From an uncultured Atopostipes sp. (GTDB lineage Bacteria > Bacillota > Bacilli > Lactobacillales > Carnobacteriaceae_A), in NCBI GenBank assembly GCA_947296835.1, contig CAMYQS010000082.1, forward strand, positions 1 through 6,726: a stretch of DNA of 6,726 bases, read 5' to 3'. Of the stretch, positions 1 through 5,813 are shown one piece after another. Made by a program: the position numbers and the translations under genes. A model generated the notes under the pieces. The model was not told the DNA's origin, searched no databases, and worked only from the letters and a program-made list of their open reading frames with translations. Position 1 is the first letter of the stretch, and each line of letters begins with the position of its first letter.

Positions 1-435
1 GCTCAAGTTGATTTAGTTGGACCCGAAGCAGATACGACTTATGTAGGAAAGGATGGCGTACCTGTCGACTCAGATTATGCGTTTGGGGATGTTAACCCAG
101 AAGATTATGATTCGGTTATTATTCCAGGTGGTTGGGCGCCGGATAAAATTCGCCGTTTCGATGAAGTAATGGCTATTGTTAAGCATATGGATGACAACAA
201 TAAAACGATTGGCCAGATTTGTCATGCTGGTTGGGTAACAATTTCGGCTGATATCTTAAAAGGTAAAACCGTTACGAGTACGCCAGGAATCAAAGATGAT
301 ATGACTAACGCTGGAGCAATTTGGGTGAATGAAGCCGTTGTAACAGATGGTCACCTTGTTTCAAGCCGCAGACCACCTGATCTACCTGAATATTTGCCTG
401 AACTAATCAAGGTAATGGAAAAATATCAACGTTAA
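1..435 (+). CDS. DJ-1/PfpI family stress protein (5' end outside window)
   Basis: The open frame enters from the left edge and ends at TAA 433-435, giving 144 visible residues; related YfkM/PfpI-type proteins have about 170, so some 25-30 N-terminal residues are missing. The fragment shows the DJ-1/PfpI fold signature: a VIIPGGWAPDKIR strand-loop (visible residues 39-51) and the nucleophile-elbow motif GQICHAGW, with the candidate catalytic Cys at visible residue 74 and His at 75. The C-terminal SSRRPPDLPEYLP stretch is typical of the bacterial general-stress branch (GSP18/YfkM-like). Family members are cytoplasmic and are described as proteases, chaperones or glyoxal/deglycase-type enzymes, so the exact activity cannot be read from sequence. 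The gene converges on the operon at 526-5824 and has its own terminator at 462-512. Its promoter and start are not in view. Family assignment is secure; function is not. Confidence 0.9.
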   Translation, partial: AQVDLVGPEADTTYVGKDGVPVDSDYAFGDVNPEDYDSVIIPGGWAPDKIRRFDEVMAIVKHMDDNNKTIGQICHAGWVTISADILKGKTVTSTPGIKDDMTNAGAIWVNEAVVTDGHLVSSRRPPDLPEYLPELIKVMEKYQR

Positions 436-461
436 TTCGAAAATTAGAACCAAAGTAAAAC

Positions 462-512
462 CACTAGCTGTTTAGAGTATAATTAATGACTCTGGCAGCT
501 AGTGTTTTTTTT
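462..512 (+). terminator. Rho-independent terminator, probably bidirectional
   Basis: A 9-bp stem pairs CACTAGCTG (462-470) with CAGCTAGTG (496-504). It is extended across a small internal loop by AGAGT/ACTCT (474-478 with 489-493). Eight T residues follow at 505-512, then ATTTT, making a strong terminator for the plus-strand PfpI-family gene. Read on the minus strand the same stem is followed by GTTTTACTTT, a weaker U-tract, and it lies just past the stop of tyrA (526). It could therefore also end the aromatic operon; no other hairpin lies between. Confidence 0.9.
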
Positions 513-525
513 ATTTTCTTTAATT

Positions 526-1404
526 TTAACCTTGCAATTTCGAGTCTGCTTTTTCTAAACTGATTCGTCTTGCGGTAGCCTCTTCAAATAATCCCATCAA
601 GGAAGCTTCGTCTTCCGTTTCAATCGCCTGTTTCATCAAATAAAATTGTGTTTCAAAATTATCCATAACGGTTAAAAGTTCATTTTTATTGTGAAGAAAG
701 AGTTCACTCCATAAGGGCGCATTGATTTTGGCGACACGAGTTAATTCTCGGTAGGTATCGCCTACAAATGCTGCAGTGTCTCGTCCCTCTTGGTCACTAT
801 TAATCAATGAAACTGCTAGCACATGAGAAAGCTGACTAACAAAAGCAATCATTTCATCATGAACGTGGGCTTCAACTTGGCGTACACGCTTAAAACCAAG
901 TGTTTTCAGTAGATCAGTCAAGAAGGTGAGATTCTCTTCTTTATTGGATTCAATTGGTGTCAGCAAATAATTGGCATCTTGAAACACATCAGCATCCGCG
1001 TAAGTGAAACCTTGACTCTCTTTCCCTGCCATAGGGTGGCCGAAAATGAAATCTACCCCATCAGGTAAAATGGGTAAGATCTGTTCAACTATATTTCCTT
1101 TAACGCCTGTTGTGTCGGTTATAACGGCTCCTTTTTTAAATTCATCTCGATGTGTCTGCACAAAACCAACAATGGCACTTGGATACAGTGTTAAAATCAC
1201 TAAATCCGCATTCTGTAATATTTTTTCGTTGATTATTTCACCTTCATCAATCGCCCCTTCTTCAAGAGCTTGCTTTATGGTATCTGCGTCATGATCGATG
1301 CCTAATATACGAACAGGATATTTATTTTGCTTATTCAGTGCCCAAGCAAAGGAACCGCCGATGACACCCAGTCCAACAATCGCAATGTTTAATGGTTTCT
1401 CCAT
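526..1404 (-). CDS. tyrA: Prephenate dehydrogenase
   Basis: TyrA oxidatively decarboxylates prephenate to 4-hydroxyphenylpyruvate with NAD+, the committed step to tyrosine, in the cytoplasm. The 292-residue protein opens with a Rossmann motif (VGLGVIGGS, Gly-rich loop 11-17). An acidic residue at the end of the second strand (GID, Asp37) fits NAD+ preference. The signature IFGHPMAG (His123) and the helical segment HDEMIAFVSQLSH (182-194) match the prephenate-binding and catalytic region of the family. The protein ends soon after the helical dimerisation domain and has no C-terminal ACT domain, unlike Bacillus TyrA (about 370 residues), so feedback control by Tyr through ACT appears absent. 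The ATG at 1402-1404 is preceded by AGGAGGG (1415-1421), which lies inside the last codons of pheA; only three bases separate the two genes, suggesting translational coupling. It is the last gene of the operon. Arogenate as substrate cannot be excluded. Confidence 0.95.
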   Translation of the reverse strand: MEKPLNIAIVGLGVIGGSFAWALNKQNKYPVRILGIDHDADTIKQALEEGAIDEGEIINEKILQNADLVILTLYPSAIVGFVQTHRDEFKKGAVITDTTGVKGNIVEQILPILPDGVDFIFGHPMAGKESQGFTYADADVFQDANYLLTPIESNKEENLTFLTDLLKTLGFKRVRQVEAHVHDEMIAFVSQLSHVLAVSLINSDQEGRDTAAFVGDTYRELTRVAKINAPLWSELFLHNKNELLTVMDNFETQFYLMKQAIETEDEASLMGLFEEATARRISLEKADSKLQG

Positions 1405-1407
1405 TAC

Positions 1408-2298
1408 CTAAGTCCCCTCCTCTAAACTAACCGGTTCAAATGCGCCAATGATTTGTAGAAATTCACTCGCGTATTCGAGATTTTTCCACAACAACTCATA
1501 TGCTCCAGCTAAATGACTAACATCCACCTCAATAAAGAAACCATATCGAAACCCTTTATTTTTAATGGGACGGGCATCCAATCCTTCCAAGTTGCAAGAA
1601 AACAAATCAAATATATTCAAAAGTTTAACCAAAGAACCTGGCTCATGCGTCGTTTCTACATAAAGCATCCAACGCGTTCGATTAGGATGCTTCTGATAAT
1701 AAGATTCCAACGCCTCTTCCACACTTTCATTCTTTAGTTCCCAAAACTTTGTCATAAAAAATCGTGTTGTATTCGTCGCTTCTGTTTGTATCTCTGCGAG
1801 TAAAGGAATCAATCCATAAAGTTCGCCATTTTTGGGACCTGCAAGTGCACCTTTTGTTGGATCTTGTTCTTCTTGAATATAACGCGCAGCTTGGGCTGTA
1901 TCGACATAAGGAACGGCTTCAATTTGTGGATACTTTTCAAAAAAGGCACTCGATTGACTCAGCGCTTCTGGATGCGAGTACACCTGGCGCAATTTTTCTA
2001 TAGAAGTCCCTGGCACCCCCCAAAGTGTATGGCGTACGTCTAGATACCGCTCTTCTTCTACAAAAATCGGCAGTCCTTTAAATAAATCAACCGTACGTGT
2101 GATCAAGCCTGTGGTTGAATTCTCGACCGGAAAAACACCTAAGTCGATTGTATTTGCTGCTAAATCTTCCACCATTCCTTTAAAAGTCGTATAGCTTTGT
2201 AGCTCGGCAGTGATTTCTTGATTTTGAGTCTCATTTAAATACGATTGAATCGTTGTCTCGGAATATGAACCTTCAACGCCTTGGTATGCGATTTTCAT
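1408..2298 (-). CDS. pheA: Prephenate dehydratase with C-terminal ACT domain
   Basis: PheA converts prephenate to phenylpyruvate, the committed step to phenylalanine, in the cytoplasm. The 296-residue monofunctional enzyme starts with the family pattern YQGVEGSYSE (5-14). It carries PVENSTTG (57-64), VYSHPEALSQ (106-115) and the catalytic TTRF motif (177-180; Thr178 is the expected key residue). No chorismate mutase domain is fused. Residues from about 207 to 290 form an ACT domain with the EPGSLVKLL helix start (219-227), expected to bind Phe for feedback inhibition. The usual ESRP motif there reads DARP (241-244), an unusual variant that may change Phe sensitivity. The ATG at 2296-2298 has an AAGGAGAGG ribosome site just upstream, in the 15-bp gap after the ABC ATPase gene. 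The final codons contain the ribosome site of tyrA. Identification is firm. Confidence 0.96.
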   Translation of the reverse strand: MKIAYQGVEGSYSETTIQSYLNETQNQEITAELQSYTTFKGMVEDLAANTIDLGVFPVENSTTGLITRTVDLFKGLPIFVEEERYLDVRHTLWGVPGTSIEKLRQVYSHPEALSQSSAFFEKYPQIEAVPYVDTAQAARYIQEEQDPTKGALAGPKNGELYGLIPLLAEIQTEATNTTRFFMTKFWELKNESVEEALESYYQKHPNRTRWMLYVETTHEPGSLVKLLNIFDLFSCNLEGLDARPIKNKGFRYGFFIEVDVSHLAGAYELLWKNLEYASEFLQIIGAFEPVSLEEGT

Positions 2299-2313
2299 TT
2301 GTCCTCTCCTTCT

Positions 2314-3048
2314 CTAACGTGTGATACCTTGAATGAAGGCTTGCGTCCGCTCATTTTCAGGATGGTTAAATAATTGATCGGGCGTACCATGTTCGACCGT
2401 CACGCCATTTTCTAAAAAACTGACCTGATCAGATACTTCTTTGGCAAAATTCATTTCATGCGTCACTAAAAGCATCGTCGTGTTGTTGTGGGCAATGTTT
2501 TGAATAATCTCTAAAATTCCGCTCACTAATTCTGGATCTAAAGCCGATGTTGGTTCATCAAATAAAATGACCTCCGGATCCATCGCTAAGGCGCGAGCAA
2601 TGCCCACTCGCTGTTGCTGTCCCCCTGACAAACGGACCGGGTAATAGTTCGCTCGGTCCCCCATTCCGACTTGTTCTAAATAATGGTAGGCGATTACTTC
2701 TGCTTCTGCTTTTGGTAGTTTCTGCACCATTAGCAAGCTTTCCATTACATTTTCTAAAGCCGTCTTTTTTGAAAAAAGAGCATAGTTTTGAAAAACCATG
2801 GCTGTTTTGCGTCGCAAATTAAGGATGTCCTCTTGCTTCATCTTTGAAACGTCTTGACTGACACCTCCAATTTGAATCTGCCCTTGGTTAGCTGGTTCTA
2901 AGAAATTAATACTGCGTAGTAAAGTCGATTTACCAGAACCCGACGAGCCGATGATGGTCAACACATCACCTGTTGGGACTTCTAAATGAATATCTTTGAG
3001 TACTTGGTGATTGCCAAATGATTTATGCCAATTGGATAATTTTAACAT
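2314..3048 (-). CDS. Amino acid ABC transporter ATP-binding subunit
   Basis: This 244-residue protein is the cytoplasmic ATPase of a polar amino acid uptake (PAAT, GlnQ/HisP-like) importer. All nucleotide-binding motifs are intact: Walker A GSSGSGKST (34-42), Q-loop Gln87 in MVFQNY, signature LSGGQQQR (140-147), Walker B VILFDEP (160-166) with catalytic Glu165, D-loop SALD (168-171) and H-loop His197 in VTHEM. The length is standard for the family. It follows the fused binding-protein/permease gene, with which it should form the complete transporter. The ribosome site AGGAGGG (3055-3061) overlaps that gene's TAG stop (3060-3062) and lies 6 nt before the ATG, so translation is probably coupled. 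The ENVME stretch after the Q-loop recalls cystine-type (TcyC/TcyN) ATPases, but the operon context favours an aromatic substrate. Family is certain; substrate is inferred. Confidence 0.93.
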   Translation of the reverse strand: MLKLSNWHKSFGNHQVLKDIHLEVPTGDVLTIIGSSGSGKSTLLRSINFLEPANQGQIQIGGVSQDVSKMKQEDILNLRRKTAMVFQNYALFSKKTALENVMESLLMVQKLPKAEAEVIAYHYLEQVGMGDRANYYPVRLSGGQQQRVGIARALAMDPEVILFDEPTSALDPELVSGILEIIQNIAHNNTTMLLVTHEMNFAKEVSDQVSFLENGVTVEHGTPDQLFNHPENERTQAFIQGITR

Positions 3049-3059
3049 GGTATGCCCTC

Positions 3060-5492
3060 CTATAAGTGTTCTGAGTCAATAACTTGCTCTTGCTGCAAAG
3101 GTTGCGCGTCAACATTTAACTTACGCTCTAGATAGCGTATACCTCGTTCGATTAAAATACAGAGTAGCCAGTAAACTAGTGCGACAGCGATATAAGCTTC
3201 GAAGAAACGAAGATTGGCGCCTGCCATAATCCGTGCTTGCCCCATAATATCAATGACCGTTACGGTAAATGCGAGTGATGTCCCCTTAAGCAAGCTGATT
3301 AAACTATTTCCTAAATTAGGAATGGCGACAATCATTGCTGATGGTAAAATAATTCGGCGCATTGTTTGTCTATCCGTCAGACCAATTGATTTTGCGGCTT
3401 CAATTTCACTCGCGTCTACTGAAAGAATCGCTGCTCGGAATGTTTCTGAATTATAAGCTGCTTCATTTAAACCAAAAGCAATAAAAACATATAAGAGCGC
3501 TGGAATCCCATTTACGTTAACTTGCCAACCGAATTGTTGGTTAAACCATTGAACAACAAGTGGGAATCCGTAAAAGGCTAAGAATAGTTGAACCAATTGC
3601 GGCGTTCCACGCATAAAAGAAACAAAAAAATTAAAGAATTGCGTTAGCACAGGTACTTGATTAATTTTAATGATGGCAATAAGGAAACCAAGTGCTAGTC
3701 CAATAATTGCTGCGACTACTGTCATCAAAAGGGTCAGAGGTAATTTTTGTAAAATGATTGGCAGCATTTCTAAAATCATTGCTGGCGCGAATATTTTACC
3801 GTCTGAAGTATTCCCTGGACTTGCGGCAGCCACTTGTACTCGATCAGCTTCTATTGCATCATTTTTCGCAATCATTTCTTGTGTGAGTGCGGTATCATCG
3901 TTTCCTAAATACTTTTGACTAATCTCAGCTAATGTTCCATCCGTACGCATTTCAGCTAAAGCATCATCCATTAGATTGCGTAAATCTTCGTCTTGCGTTC
4001 GGTAAATAAAGTAAGAACCTGGTGGTCGGATGGCATCTTCATTTTCGATTGGATGCGCTAAAAGTTCTATACCAAAGGTTTCTTGCACATCGTGTAGGTA
4101 AGTTGTGTTATAGATGGTTGCGTCAAAGCGTCCCGAATGCACATCTCGGATAATCGTTGAAGGATCGGAATCAATATATTGAATATCAATCGCCGAGTCC
4201 GGATTCTCTTCGTTCCATGTCTCCAAGAACATAGATTGAGGCGAAGCTGGCACGACACCAACACTCATCCCTGCTAAGTCAGCAATCTCTAAATTCGGTT
4301 CCTGATCCATATTTGTGATAATGACATTGTGCGTAATGACATAAGGGTAAAGAGAGAATAAAAACTTCTCACGACGTTCCTCATTTTCACCAAGGTTGTT
4401 CGATACTAAATCAAATTTTCCAGAATCCAGTCCCGCAAATAAAGAAGCAAATTCTGTTATCTCGTACGTGATTTCAATTTCATCTAGACGACGATCAATT
4501 TCTGCGAGAATGTCCATTTCAAGACCGATTAATTCATTGTCTTCAAAGTAGTTTAAGGGCTTTGTTTGTCCAGATGTGCCAACAACGACTTGTTGGACCC
4601 CATCATTTGACCCTGTAATTTGACGAGTCACTTCCTGATTGAGTGCTTCATTTTTTTCAATCATCTCTTCAGACAATTGCGTGTCGTCATCACCAAAATG
4701 TTTTTCTGAAATTTCAGTTAACGTACCATTTTCTCGAAGGAGTACGAGGACTTGGTCGATACGATTTCTCAGTTCTAAACTTTCCGCATCTTTACTGTAT
4801 AAAAAGTAAGCTCCAGGCGGTTGAATTTCGTCTTCGTTTTCAATCGGATGCCCCACTAAATCGACACCAAACGTATCCATAGCATCTTGTAGGTAAGTCG
4901 TTGAGTAAATCGTCATGTCATAACGTCCAGTTGCCACGTCTCGAATAATACTCGCACCATCCGTATCCACATATTCCAGCTGAATGGCTTGATTAGGGTG
5001 TTCTTCATTATATTTTTCGATAAAAATTGCCTGTAGAGAACCTGCGACTACACCCATCGATTGACCGGCCATGTCTTCAAGTGTAACATTGTCACCTGCG
5101 TCTGGACGAGTAATCAAAACATTATGCGTGATCACATAAGGATTTTCTGAATATAAGTATTTTTCGCGACGTTCTGGATTTTCACCAATATTATTCGCAA
5201 TTAAATCAAATTTACCTGAATCCACACCTGCAAAAAGGGACGCAAATTCCGTAATTTCATACTCGATGGTAACGCCATCTAATTCCTCTTCAATCGCTTC
5301 TAATAAATCAATTTCAAAACCAGCTAACTCATTATCTGTACCGTAATAATTATAAGGTTTTGACTGGCCGGAGACCCCAACCGTGATCACCTCGTTTTCC
5401 TGATTCGTCGCTTTTACCTGTTCCATTTGAGGAAGCGAAAAAACTAACAGTACGCCTAAGAGTGCTAAAAATGAAAATACTCTTTTCTTCAT
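3060..5492 (-). CDS. Fused tandem substrate-binding domains and permease of an amino acid ABC importer
   Basis: The 810-residue protein has, in order: a signal peptide (Lys/Arg at 2-4, hydrophobic 5-20, likely cleavage after VKA28, no lipobox Cys); SBP_bac_3 domain 1 (about 35-281); a short linker; SBP_bac_3 domain 2 (about 301-545); and a HisM/GlnP-type permease domain (about 573-790) with five hydrophobic segments near 584-610, 630-647, 662-680, 718-745 and 767-785. The EAA loop that contacts the ATPase is visible (EAAKSIGL from 698; Glu698, Gly704). The two binding domains are clearly homologous, about 265 residues apart. Each keeps an ERREK segment (Arg108/109 and 373/374), where this family binds the ligand carboxylate, and a GR[YF]D acidic site (Asp192, Asp457). 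The layout matches lactococcal GlnP, which also carries two fused binding domains. I chose ATG 5490-5492 because AGGAGG (5502-5507) lies 9 nt upstream; an in-frame TTG at 5499-5501 directly abuts that site and is too close. It is the first structural gene of the operon. Substrate: inferred Phe/Tyr or a relative. Confidence 0.92.
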   Translation of the reverse strand: MKKRVFSFLALLGVLLVFSLPQMEQVKATNQENEVITVGVSGQSKPYNYYGTDNELAGFEIDLLEAIEEELDGVTIEYEITEFASLFAGVDSGKFDLIANNIGENPERREKYLYSENPYVITHNVLITRPDAGDNVTLEDMAGQSMGVVAGSLQAIFIEKYNEEHPNQAIQLEYVDTDGASIIRDVATGRYDMTIYSTTYLQDAMDTFGVDLVGHPIENEDEIQPPGAYFLYSKDAESLELRNRIDQVLVLLRENGTLTEISEKHFGDDDTQLSEEMIEKNEALNQEVTRQITGSNDGVQQVVVGTSGQTKPLNYFEDNELIGLEMDILAEIDRRLDEIEITYEITEFASLFAGLDSGKFDLVSNNLGENEERREKFLFSLYPYVITHNVIITNMDQEPNLEIADLAGMSVGVVPASPQSMFLETWNEENPDSAIDIQYIDSDPSTIIRDVHSGRFDATIYNTTYLHDVQETFGIELLAHPIENEDAIRPPGSYFIYRTQDEDLRNLMDDALAEMRTDGTLAEISQKYLGNDDTALTQEMIAKNDAIEADRVQVAAASPGNTSDGKIFAPAMILEMLPIILQKLPLTLLMTVVAAIIGLALGFLIAIIKINQVPVLTQFFNFFVSFMRGTPQLVQLFLAFYGFPLVVQWFNQQFGWQVNVNGIPALLYVFIAFGLNEAAYNSETFRAAILSVDASEIEAAKSIGLTDRQTMRRIILPSAMIVAIPNLGNSLISLLKGTSLAFTVTVIDIMGQARIMAGANLRFFEAYIAVALVYWLLCILIERGIRYLERKLNVDAQPLQQEQVIDSEHL

Positions 5493-5501
5493 TTGATTCA
5501 A

Positions 5502-5507
5502 CCTCCT
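5502..5507 (-). promoter_or_regulatory. Ribosome binding site that fixes the start of the fused transporter gene
   Basis: On the minus strand AGGAGG is followed by TTGAATCAA and then ATG (5490-5492). The 9-nt spacing suits the ATG. The in-frame TTG at 5499-5501 begins immediately after the Shine-Dalgarno bases and cannot be used efficiently, so the 813-residue reading from TTG is disfavoured. Confidence 0.85.
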
Positions 5508-5514
5508 ATTTTCT

Positions 5515-5534
5515 CAAGTCCTTTATAAGACTTG
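5515..5534 (-). repeat. Small hairpin just upstream of the ribosome site
   Basis: CAAGTC (5515-5520) and GACTTG (5529-5534) form a 6-bp inverted repeat with an 8-nt loop, between the leader terminator and the ribosome site of the transporter gene. No U-tract follows, so it is not a terminator. It could stabilise the read-through mRNA or be incidental. Confidence 0.4.
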
Positions 5535-5544
5535 GACAATCAAT

Positions 5545-5587
5545 AAAAAAACACACCTATCTAGAAAGTTCATCTAAATAGGTGTGT
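5545..5587 (-). terminator. Leader (attenuator) terminator, hairpin T
   Basis: ACACACCTAT (read minus, 5587-5578) pairs with ATAGGTGTGT (5560-5551), 10 bp. The stem continues past one mismatch with TAGA/TCTA (5576-5573 with 5565-5562) around a 7-nt loop. The transcript then has seven U residues (5551-5545). This is a complete rho-independent terminator. It lies between the promoter at 5831-5859 and the first large gene of its own operon, ending about 50 nt before the ATG at 5492. A terminator in that place implies conditional read-through. Its 5' arm can alternatively pair with 5631-5620 (antiterminator E). Confidence 0.92.
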
Positions 5588-5631
5588 GGTTTAATTATTT
5601 TGTTGTTTTCTGAAACAACCACCTAGATAAA
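5573..5631 (-). promoter_or_regulatory. Predicted antiterminator E with internal hairpin F
   Basis: TAGGTG (5625-5620) pairs with CACCTA (5584-5579). Beyond a 2x2 internal loop, 5631-5628 can pair with 5576-5573, one pair being G-U. This consumes most of the 5' arm of terminator T. Inside it GTTGTTT/AAACAAC (5619-5613 with 5608-5602) forms a 7-bp hairpin F with loop CAGA, bringing the E arms closer. E is weaker than T, so it would have to act kinetically, before the 3' arm of T is transcribed. Confidence 0.6.
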
Positions 5632-5649
5632 ATTTCTCTATAGTGGCTG
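5616..5649 (-). promoter_or_regulatory. Leader hairpin D (predicted anti-antiterminator, OFF state)
   Basis: CAGCCACTATAGA (5649-5637) pairs with TCTAGGTGGTTG (5627-5616): 12 pairs including two G-U wobbles, with one bulged A and a 9-nt loop. It sequesters the TCTAGGTG segment that hairpin E needs to hold back the terminator. Confidence 0.72.
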
Positions 5650-5680
5650 ATGCAACTTAAAAAGCTTTAGCCATTATGAG
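5636..5680 (-). promoter_or_regulatory. Leader hairpin C (predicted ON state)
   Basis: CTCATAATGGCT (5680-5669) pairs with AGCCACTATAGAG (5648-5636): TGGCT/AGCCA, one mismatch, ATA/TAT, one bulged A, CTC/GAG. A wobble-containing inner helix is possible in the loop. The 3' arm is nearly the same segment as the 5' arm of hairpin D, so C prevents D. Confidence 0.75.
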
Positions 5681-5720
5681 ATACAATTCAGTTTGATGAC
5701 TGATGTTTGTATCCATAATG
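5672..5720 (-). promoter_or_regulatory. Leader hairpin B (predicted OFF state)
   Basis: CATTATGGATACAA (5720-5707) pairs with TTGTATCTCATAATG (5686-5672): 14 bp with a single bulged U at 5679. An inner CAGT/ACTG helix (5702-5699 with 5692-5689) caps it. The 5' arm includes most of the 3' arm of hairpin A, and the 3' arm includes nine bases of the 5' arm of hairpin C, so B excludes both. Confidence 0.82.
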
Positions 5721-5742
5721 TTTAACGTTATGTTTACAAACA
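5704..5742 (-). promoter_or_regulatory. Leader hairpin A (predicted ON-state sensor hairpin)
   Basis: TGTTTGTA (5742-5735) pairs with TACAAACA (5711-5704), 8 bp. After a 2x2 internal loop, CATAA (5732-5728) pairs with TTATG (5718-5714), with a 9-nt loop. The 5' arm consists of the last two sense codons and most of the stop codon of the leader peptide, so a ribosome at the stop must melt it. Confidence 0.8.
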
Positions 5743-5799
5743 GTACCTAAAATAGCTAAAGTAGAAGTTGTTGTTTAATTGTTGCATTGGTTTAAGCAT
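5734..5799 (-). CDS. Phe/Tyr-rich attenuator leader peptide (21 residues)
   Basis: This 21-codon frame starts at ATG 5797-5799 and ends at TAA 5734-5736. A GAGGAG ribosome site (5808-5813) lies 8 nt before the ATG, and a good promoter lies about 30 bp upstream of it. Residues 12-19 are FYFSYFRY, three Phe (UUC, UUU, UUU) and three Tyr (UAC, UAU, UAC) codons in eight. The remainder (an MLKPMQQLNNN start, then Cys-Leu at the end) has no membrane segment or other motif. The operon downstream encodes the Phe- and Tyr-specific enzymes PheA and TyrA, so this composition strongly indicates a regulatory peptide whose translation senses charged tRNA-Phe and tRNA-Tyr. There is no Trp codon, which fits control by the terminal branches only. 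The last two sense codons and the stop codon form the 5' arm of hairpin A. The peptide itself probably has no function. Expression is inferred, not shown. Confidence 0.88.
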   Translation of the reverse strand: MLKPMQQLNNNFYFSYFRYCL

Positions 5800-5807
5800 A
5801 TACTCTA

Positions 5808-5813
5808 CTCCTC
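5808..5813 (-). promoter_or_regulatory. Ribosome binding site of the leader peptide
   Basis: GAGGAG on the minus strand lies 8 nt upstream of ATG 5797-5799. It supports translation of the short aromatic-rich frame, which could otherwise be dismissed as chance. Confidence 0.85.

Noticed and set aside
1046..2003. Plus-strand open frames at 1046-1294, 1513-1737 and 1764-2003
   Set aside because: They lie antisense within tyrA and pheA, lack recognisable domains, and the minus-strand genes are certain.
3214..4882. Open frames at 3214-3456, 3670-3918 and 4643-4882 (+) and 4067-4264 (-)
   Set aside because: They are shadows of the fused transporter gene in other frames; their translations match no family.
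5493..5501. TTG start of the fused transporter gene at 5499-5501
   Set aside because: It touches the Shine-Dalgarno sequence with no spacing; ATG 5490-5492 is properly spaced.
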